Translations under genes and position numbers: made by a program
Assembly: GCF_016887965.1 (NCBI RefSeq)
Contig: NZ_JAFDVD010000004.1
Span: 62,001 to 126,000, forward strand
Direction: 5' to 3'
Source of the DNA: Phycicoccus sonneratiae
GTDB taxonomy: Bacteria; Actinomycetota; Actinomycetes; Actinomycetales; Dermatophilaceae
Length of the DNA: 64,000 bases
In this document: positions 60,123 through 64,000 of the stretch, one piece after another
How the letters are laid out: every line of letters starts with the position of its first letter
Numbering within the stretch: position 1 is the stretch's first letter
Notes under the pieces: generated by a model
Told to the model about the DNA's origin: nothing
Database searches by the model: none
Seen by the model: the letters and a program-made list of their open reading frames with translations, nothing else

Positions 60123-61352
60123 ATGCTGCGCTGGTTGACCGCGGGCGAGTCGCACGGACCCGCCCTCGTCGCGACGATCGAGGGCCTGCCCGCCGGGGTC
60201 GAGGTCGGCACGGCCGACGTCGCCGCCGCGCTGGCCCGGCGCCGGCTGGGGTACGGCCGGGGGGCCCGGCAGAAGTTCGAGCAGGACGAGGTCGAGATCC
60301 TCGGCGGGGTGCGCCTCGGGTCGACCCTCGGGTCCCCGGTGGCCATCCGGATCGGCAACACCGAGTGGCCGAAGTGGCGCACGGTCATGAGCCCGGACCC
60401 GGTGTCGTCCGCCGACTACGCGGCCGCCGACGACGTCAACGCCGAGAAGGAGGTCGCCCGCAACCGTCCGCTCACCCGACCGCGGCCCGGCCACGCCGAC
60501 CTCGTCGGGATGCAGAAGTACGGCTTCGACGACGCGCGGCCGGTGCTCGAGCGGGCCTCGGCGCGCGAGACCGCCGCCCGGGTGGCGCTCGGGGCCTTCG
60601 CCTCCGCGCTGCTCGAGCAGGCCTACGGCATCCGGCTCGTGTCGCACACGGTCGCCATCGGGTCGGCCGGGGTGCGCGACGACGCGCCGCTGCCCGGGCC
60701 GGACGACGTCGAGGCGCTCGACGCCGACCCCGTGCGCGCCTTCGACCCGGCCGGGTCGGCCGCGATGGTCGCCGAGGTCGACGCCGCCCGGCGCGACGGG
60801 GACACGCTCGGCGGGGTCGTCGAGGTCGTCGCCGTCGGGGTGCCGCCGGGGCTGGGCTCGCACGTGCACTGGGACCGCCGGCTCGACTCGCGCCTCGCCG
60901 CCGCGCTCATGGGCATCCAGGCGATCAAGGGGGTCGAGGTCGGCGACGGCTTCCGCACCGCCGCGCGCCGGGGGTCGCAGGCGCACGACGAGATGGAGCG
61001 CGACGCCTCCGGGGTCATCCGGCGGCGCACGGGCCGGGCCGGTGGCACCGAGGGCGGGATGTCGGTCGGCGGCGTGCTGCGCGTCCGGGCCGCGATGAAG
61101 CCGATCTCCACCGTGCCGCGGGCGCTCGACACCGTCGACACCGCGTCCGACGAGCCGGCGACGGCCATCCACCAGCGCTCCGACGTGTGCGCGGTGCCGG
61201 CCGCCGGCGTCGTCGCCGAGGCGATGGTCGCGCTCGTGCTCGCCGAGGCGTGCCTCGAGAAGTTCGGCGGCGACTCGCTCGCCGAGACCGCGCGCAACCA
61301 CCGCGCCTACCTCGACGCCATCCCCGCCGCGATGCGCACGTGGGACGCCTGA
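60123..61352 (+). CDS. aroC: Chorismate synthase
   Basis: FMN-dependent chorismate synthase (409 aa), the last common step to aromatic amino acids. Signatures: [18 protein letters not shown] at the N-terminus, [16 protein letters not shown], and [11 protein letters not shown] with ALDTVD later. The reduced-flavin binding Arg/His residues fit the family. It begins the aroC-aroK-aroB group; a CAGGAT box just before it may give a separate transcript. Its stop shares one base with aroK. Confidence 0.97.
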   Translation: MLRWLTAGESHGPALVATIEGLPAGVEVGTADVAAALARRRLGYGRGARQKFEQDEVEILGGVRLGSTLGSPVAIRIGNTEWPKWRTVMSPDPVSSADYAAADDVNAEKEVARNRPLTRPRPGHADLVGMQKYGFDDARPVLERASARETAARVALGAFASALLEQAYGIRLVSHTVAIGSAGVRDDAPLPGPDDVEALDADPVRAFDPAGSAAMVAEVDAARRDGDTLGGVVEVVAVGVPPGLGSHVHWDRRLDSRLAAALMGIQAIKGVEVGDGFRTAARRGSQAHDEMERDASGVIRRRTGRAGGTEGGMSVGGVLRVRAAMKPISTVPRALDTVDTASDEPATAIHQRSDVCAVPAAGVVAEAMVALVLAEACLEKFGGDSLAETARNHRAYLDAIPAAMRTWDA

Positions 61353-61858
61353 TGCCGCGCGTCGTCCTCGTGGGCCCGCCCGGGTCGGGCAAGACCACCG
61401 TCGGTCGGGCCGTCGCCGACCTGCTCGGGGTCGGGTTCCACGACACCGACGCCGCGGTCGAGTCCGCGGCGGGGCGCAGCATCTCCGACATCTTCGTCGA
61501 GGACGGCGAGCCGGCGTTCCGGGCCCTCGAGCGGGCCGAGGTCGCGCGGGCGCTGGCGGCCGAGCCGGGCGTGGTGGCCCTCGGCGGTGGGGCGCCGGTC
61601 GACCCGGAGACCGAGCCGCTGCTCGCCGGGCACGCCGTCGTCTTCCTCGACGTGGGCATCGCCGACGCCGCCAGGCGGGTCGGCTTCGATCGCTCGCGCC
61701 CGCTGCTCGCCGTCAACCCGCGCGCGTCGTGGGTGCGGCTCATGGGGGAGCGGCGGCCGGTCTACGAGCGCGTGGCCACGCACGTCGTCGACACCGCGGG
61801 GCGTCCGGTCGAGGACGTCGCGGCCGAGGTCGTGGGCCTGCTCGGGGCACCGGCGTGA
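61352..61858 (+). CDS. aroK: Shikimate kinase
   Basis: Phosphorylates shikimate with ATP (168 aa). P-loop GPPGSGKTTVGR (8-19), shikimate-binding FHDTDAAVE, and ALGGGAP. The lid region contains FDRSRPLL. Length is normal. ATG shares a base with the aroC stop; its stop overlaps the aroB GTG by 4 nt. Confidence 0.96.
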   Translation: MPRVVLVGPPGSGKTTVGRAVADLLGVGFHDTDAAVESAAGRSISDIFVEDGEPAFRALERAEVARALAAEPGVVALGGGAPVDPETEPLLAGHAVVFLDVGIADAARRVGFDRSRPLLAVNPRASWVRLMGERRPVYERVATHVVDTAGRPVEDVAAEVVGLLGAPA

Positions 61859-62928
61859 GCGAGCCGGTGGTCATCGCCGTCGGCGACCTGCACGACGTCG
61901 TCGTCGGCCGCGGGGTGCTGGAGCGGGTGCCGGGGCTCGTGCCCGACGCCGCGCGGCAGGTGCTCGTCGTCCGTCCCGAGGGGCTCGAGCGGTACGCCTC
62001 CGCCGTCGCGGCCGGGCTGCGGGACGCGGGGCTGGTGGTCCACGAGGCGGCGGTGCCGGACGCCGAGCGGGCCAAGACCTCGGCCGTGGCCGCGGAGCTG
62101 TGGGCGGTGCTGGGGCAGCACGCGTTCACGCGCACCGACGTCGTCGTGTCGGTCGGCGGGGGGACGGTCACCGACCTCGCGGGGTTCGTCGCGGCCACTT
62201 GGCTGCGCGGCGTGCCCGTGGTCCACGTGCCCACGACGCTGCTCGCGATGGTCGACGCCGCCGTCGGGGGCAAGACGGGCATCAACACCGCCGAGGGCAA
62301 GAACCTCGTGGGGGCGTTCCACTCACCGGCCGGGGTCGTCTGCGACCTCGACGTGCTGGAGACGCTGCCGCCGGCCGACCTCGTCGCCGGGCTGGCCGAG
62401 GTCGTCAAGGGCGGGTTCATCGCCGACCCGCGCATCCTCGAGCTCGTCGAGGGCGCGCCGGCGGACGCGGCGCGGTGGGACTCCCCGGTGCTCGCCGAGC
62501 TCGTGCGCCGCAAGGTCGCCGTCAAGGCCGAGGTCGTGGCGGCCGACCCGCGCGAGGCGTTCCGGCGCGAGGTCCTCAACTACGGGCACACGCTCGGGCA
62601 CGCCGTCGAGCAGGTGTCGGGCTTCGGCGTGCGGCACGGCGAGGCGGTGGCGGTCGGGATGGTCTTCGCCGCCGAGCTCGGGCACCGCACCGGCACCGTG
62701 TCCGACGAGCTGCTCGCGCGGCACCGGTCGGTGCTCGCCGCCGTCGGGCTGCCGACGACCTACGACGGGGCGTCCTTCGAGGCGCTGCTCGCGGCGATGG
62801 CTCGCGACAAGAAGTCGCGCGGGTCGCTGCTGCGCTTCGTCGTCCTCGACGGCCTGGCGAACCCGGTGCGCCTCGAGGGGCCCGACGAGTCGCTGCTGCG
62901 CGCCGCGCTCGACGCCCTCGCCCCCTGA
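61855..62928 (+). CDS. aroB: 3-dehydroquinate synthase
   Basis: NAD- and zinc-dependent 3-dehydroquinate synthase (357 aa), second step of the shikimate pathway. The NAD site is SVGGGTVTDLAGFVAATW; HVPTTLLAMVDAAVGGKTGIN follows. Zinc ligands are the Glu in GLAEVVKGGF and His residues in LNYGHTLGHAVE and RHGEAVAVG. With aroC, aroK and aroE this gives four of the seven pathway genes. A long hairpin follows the stop. Confidence 0.97.
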   Translation: MSEPVVIAVGDLHDVVVGRGVLERVPGLVPDAARQVLVVRPEGLERYASAVAAGLRDAGLVVHEAAVPDAERAKTSAVAAELWAVLGQHAFTRTDVVVSVGGGTVTDLAGFVAATWLRGVPVVHVPTTLLAMVDAAVGGKTGINTAEGKNLVGAFHSPAGVVCDLDVLETLPPADLVAGLAEVVKGGFIADPRILELVEGAPADAARWDSPVLAELVRRKVAVKAEVVAADPREAFRREVLNYGHTLGHAVEQVSGFGVRHGEAVAVGMVFAAELGHRTGTVSDELLARHRSVLAAVGLPTTYDGASFEALLAAMARDKKSRGSLLRFVVLDGLANPVRLEGPDESLLRAALDALAP

Positions 62929-62936
62929 CCCCTCGT

Positions 62937-62980
62937 TCGAGGTGAAACCCGGACCCGGATCCGGTCCGGTATCACCTCGA
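62937..62980 (+). terminator. Long hairpin after aroB, possible terminator
   Basis: TCGAGGTGA (62937-62945) pairs exactly with TCACCTCGA (62972-62980). An inner stem of 8 bp with one bulged C (62947-62955 with 62963-62970) follows. The structure has no T tract, so it could be a Rho-aided or U-less terminator or a processing site. Confidence 0.5.
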
Positions 62981-63029
62981 CCCGCCCAGCGGAGGCCGGT
63001 GGCGGTCGGGGAGGGGGCCCGCGTGGCGG

Positions 63030-63035
63030 TACGAT
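63030..63035 (+). promoter_or_regulatory. efp -10 box
   Basis: TACGAT; start predicted near 63042 gives a leader of about 79 nt, containing a hairpin and a 12-bp direct repeat (63069-63098). Confidence 0.5.
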
Positions 63036-63068
63036 GGCCGCTGATCCCCGGCCCCTCGTGGGGCTGAC

Positions 63069-63098
63069 GCGCGCCCACCGTCGGGTGCGCGCCCACCG
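63069..63098 (+). repeat. Direct repeat and hairpin in efp leader
   Basis: GCGCGCCCACCG occurs at 63069-63080 and 63087-63098. The same DNA can fold as a GCGCGC/GCGCGC stem continued by ACC/GGT with two bulged C and a GTCG loop (63069-63092). Confidence 0.6.
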
Positions 63099-63120
63099 AT
63101 CCGAAAGCGACACCAGCGAA

Positions 63121-63681
63121 GTGGCATCGACCAACGACCTCAAGAACGGCCTCGTCCTCAACCTCGAGGGCCAGCTGTGGTCCGTCGTGGAGTTCCAGCA
63201 CGTCAAGCCCGGCAAGGGCCCGGCCTTCGTGCGCACGAAGCTGAAGAACGTCCTCTCCGGCAAGGTCGTCGACAAGACCTTCAACGCGGGCGTCAAGGTC
63301 GAGACGGCCAACGTCGACAAGCGGACGATGCAGTACCTGTACAACGACGGCACCGACTTCATCTTCATGGACGGTGACACCTACGACCAGCTGCCGATCA
63401 GCCCCGAGGTCGTCGGCGACGCCGCGAAGTACCTCCTCGAGAACCAGGACGCGATCGTCGCCCGCCACGACGGCACCGTCCTCTACGTCGAGCTCCCGGC
63501 GTCCGTGGTCCTCGAGATCACCTACACCGAGCCGGGCCTCCAGGGCGACCGCTCCACCGGCGGCACCAAGCCGGCCACCCTCGAGACCGGCGCCGAGATC
63601 GCCGTCCCCCTCTTCCTCGAGACGGGCACGAAGATCAAGGTCGACACCCGCGACGGCTCCTACCTCGGCCGGGTCAGCTGA
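63121..63681 (+). CDS. efp: Elongation factor P
   Basis: Translation factor (186 aa) that relieves ribosome stalling at consecutive prolines. Three beta-barrel domains: KOW-like I (1-63), II (about 66-128) and III (about 130-186, ending [12 protein letters not shown]). The tip loop of domain I is VKPGKGPAF with Lys32; EF-Ps with this PGKGP loop, found in actinobacteria, are known to work without modification of the Lys. GTG 63121 with GAAAGCGA upstream fits the family N-terminus; an in-frame ATG at 63034 lies in the promoter. Confidence 0.96.
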   Translation: MASTNDLKNGLVLNLEGQLWSVVEFQHVKPGKGPAFVRTKLKNVLSGKVVDKTFNAGVKVETANVDKRTMQYLYNDGTDFIFMDGDTYDQLPISPEVVGDAAKYLLENQDAIVARHDGTVLYVELPASVVLEITYTEPGLQGDRSTGGTKPATLETGAEIAVPLFLETGTKIKVDTRDGSYLGRVS

Positions 63682-63684
63682 CCC

Positions 63685-64000
63685 GTGGCCGCCCGCACCA
63701 AGGCCCGCAAGCGCGCCCTCGACCTGATGTTCGAGGCCGAGCAGCGGGGTCTCGCCCCCGCGGACCTGCTGCGCGAGCGGCTCGCGAAGCCGGTCACCGA
63801 GCACGCCCTCGCCGAGCTGACCGCCGACCTCGTCACCGGTGTCTCCGAGCACCGCGACCAGCTCGACGAGCTGATCACCACGTACGCGCAGGGCTGGACC
63901 CTCCAGCGGATGCCGGCCGTCGACCGCGCCATCCTGCGGCTCGGGGCCTTCGAGGTCCTGTACTCGCCGGACGTGCCCGAGAACGTGGCCATCAGCGAGT
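63685..64000 (+). CDS. nusB: Transcription antitermination protein NusB, 3' end outside window
   Basis: First 105 residues of NusB, which binds BoxA RNA with ribosomal protein S10 during rRNA transcription antitermination. The N-terminus ARTKARKRALDLMFEAEQRG is the Arg-rich BoxA-binding helix, and WTLQRMPAVDRAILRLGAFE is the conserved core. GTG 63685 starts 3 nt after the efp stop, so both genes are in one transcript. Two BoxA-like elements are present in this window's rRNA operon. Confidence 0.93.
   Translation, partial: MAARTKARKRALDLMFEAEQRGLAPADLLRERLAKPVTEHALAELTADLVTGVSEHRDQLDELITTYAQGWTLQRMPAVDRAILRLGAFEVLYSPDVPENVAISE

Noticed and set aside
63034-63120. In-frame ATG extension of efp
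   Set aside because: The ATG overlaps the TACGAT -10 box and the extra 29 residues do not belong to the EF-P family.

Overview
The window comes from a very GC-rich actinobacterium. The coding sequence uses mostly G/C third positions, GTG starts are common, neighbouring genes overlap by 4 nt, and several genes have TANNNT -10 boxes placed 6-8 nt before a start codon (leaderless mRNAs). The 16S rRNA sequence and the gene order (recN-steA-steB, argCJBDFRH, alaS-ruvX-mltG-aroE-aroCKB-efp-nusB) point to Micrococcales, probably an Intrasporangiaceae/Ornithinimicrobium-like lineage; the family is inferred from recall, not from a tree. The window looks like ordinary chromosomal core. I see no insertion sequence, phage, integrase, CRISPR array or tRNA gene.

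Layout. 1-3.9 kb: the end of a sensor histidine kinase, a catalase on the minus strand with a palindromic operator over its -35, and an MFS transporter. 4-8.6 kb: pheS-pheT and an SDR oxidoreductase, preceded by a probable leaderless 19-codon upstream ORF with a perfect hairpin. 8.7-17 kb: arginine operon argC-(ACT protein)-argJ-argB-argD-argF-argR-argH, then a 3-methyladenine DNA glycosylase. 17-19 kb: minus-strand FAD monooxygenase and phosphotransferase. 19-20.3 kb: tyrS with a strong terminator.

20.4-26.2 kb: a complete rRNA operon (16S-23S-5S, no spacer tRNA) with three upstream promoters, two BoxA-like repeats, processing stems for 16S and 23S, and a UUCG-loop terminator. 26.2-34.8 kb: TPR protein, HAD phosphatase, a histone-H1-like Lys/Ala-rich protein, a small acidic protein, tlyA, NAD kinase, recN, steA and steB/mctB. 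34.8-38.3 kb: MraY/WecA-like enzyme, MurJ-type flippase and a family-4 glycosyltransferase, a cell-envelope block. 38.3-42 kb: pyrG, Nudix hydrolase, YchJ-like and VOC proteins.

42-44.5 kb (minus): an M16-type metallopeptidase homologue coupled to a helical protein. 44.6-47 kb: aspS and a HAD hydrolase. 47-51 kb (minus): alpha/beta hydrolase, acetyltransferase and MMPL exporter. 51-54 kb: DinB-like protein, rarA, a DksA/TraR zinc-finger protein and two small membrane proteins leading to alaS. 54-64 kb: alaS-ruvX-mltG-aroE-(A24 peptidase)-aroC-aroK-aroB, then efp and the start of nusB, joining translation, peptidoglycan chain termination and the shikimate pathway in one transcription direction.

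The most interesting items are the leaderless pheST upstream ORF, the argC start sitting inside a probable ArgR box, the CASTOR-like ACT protein inside the arginine operon, the altered carbamoyl-phosphate motif in ArgF, the apparent lack of a normal start codon for tlyA, and the undescribed MraY-like gene next to steAB and murJ. No clearly new multi-gene system was found.
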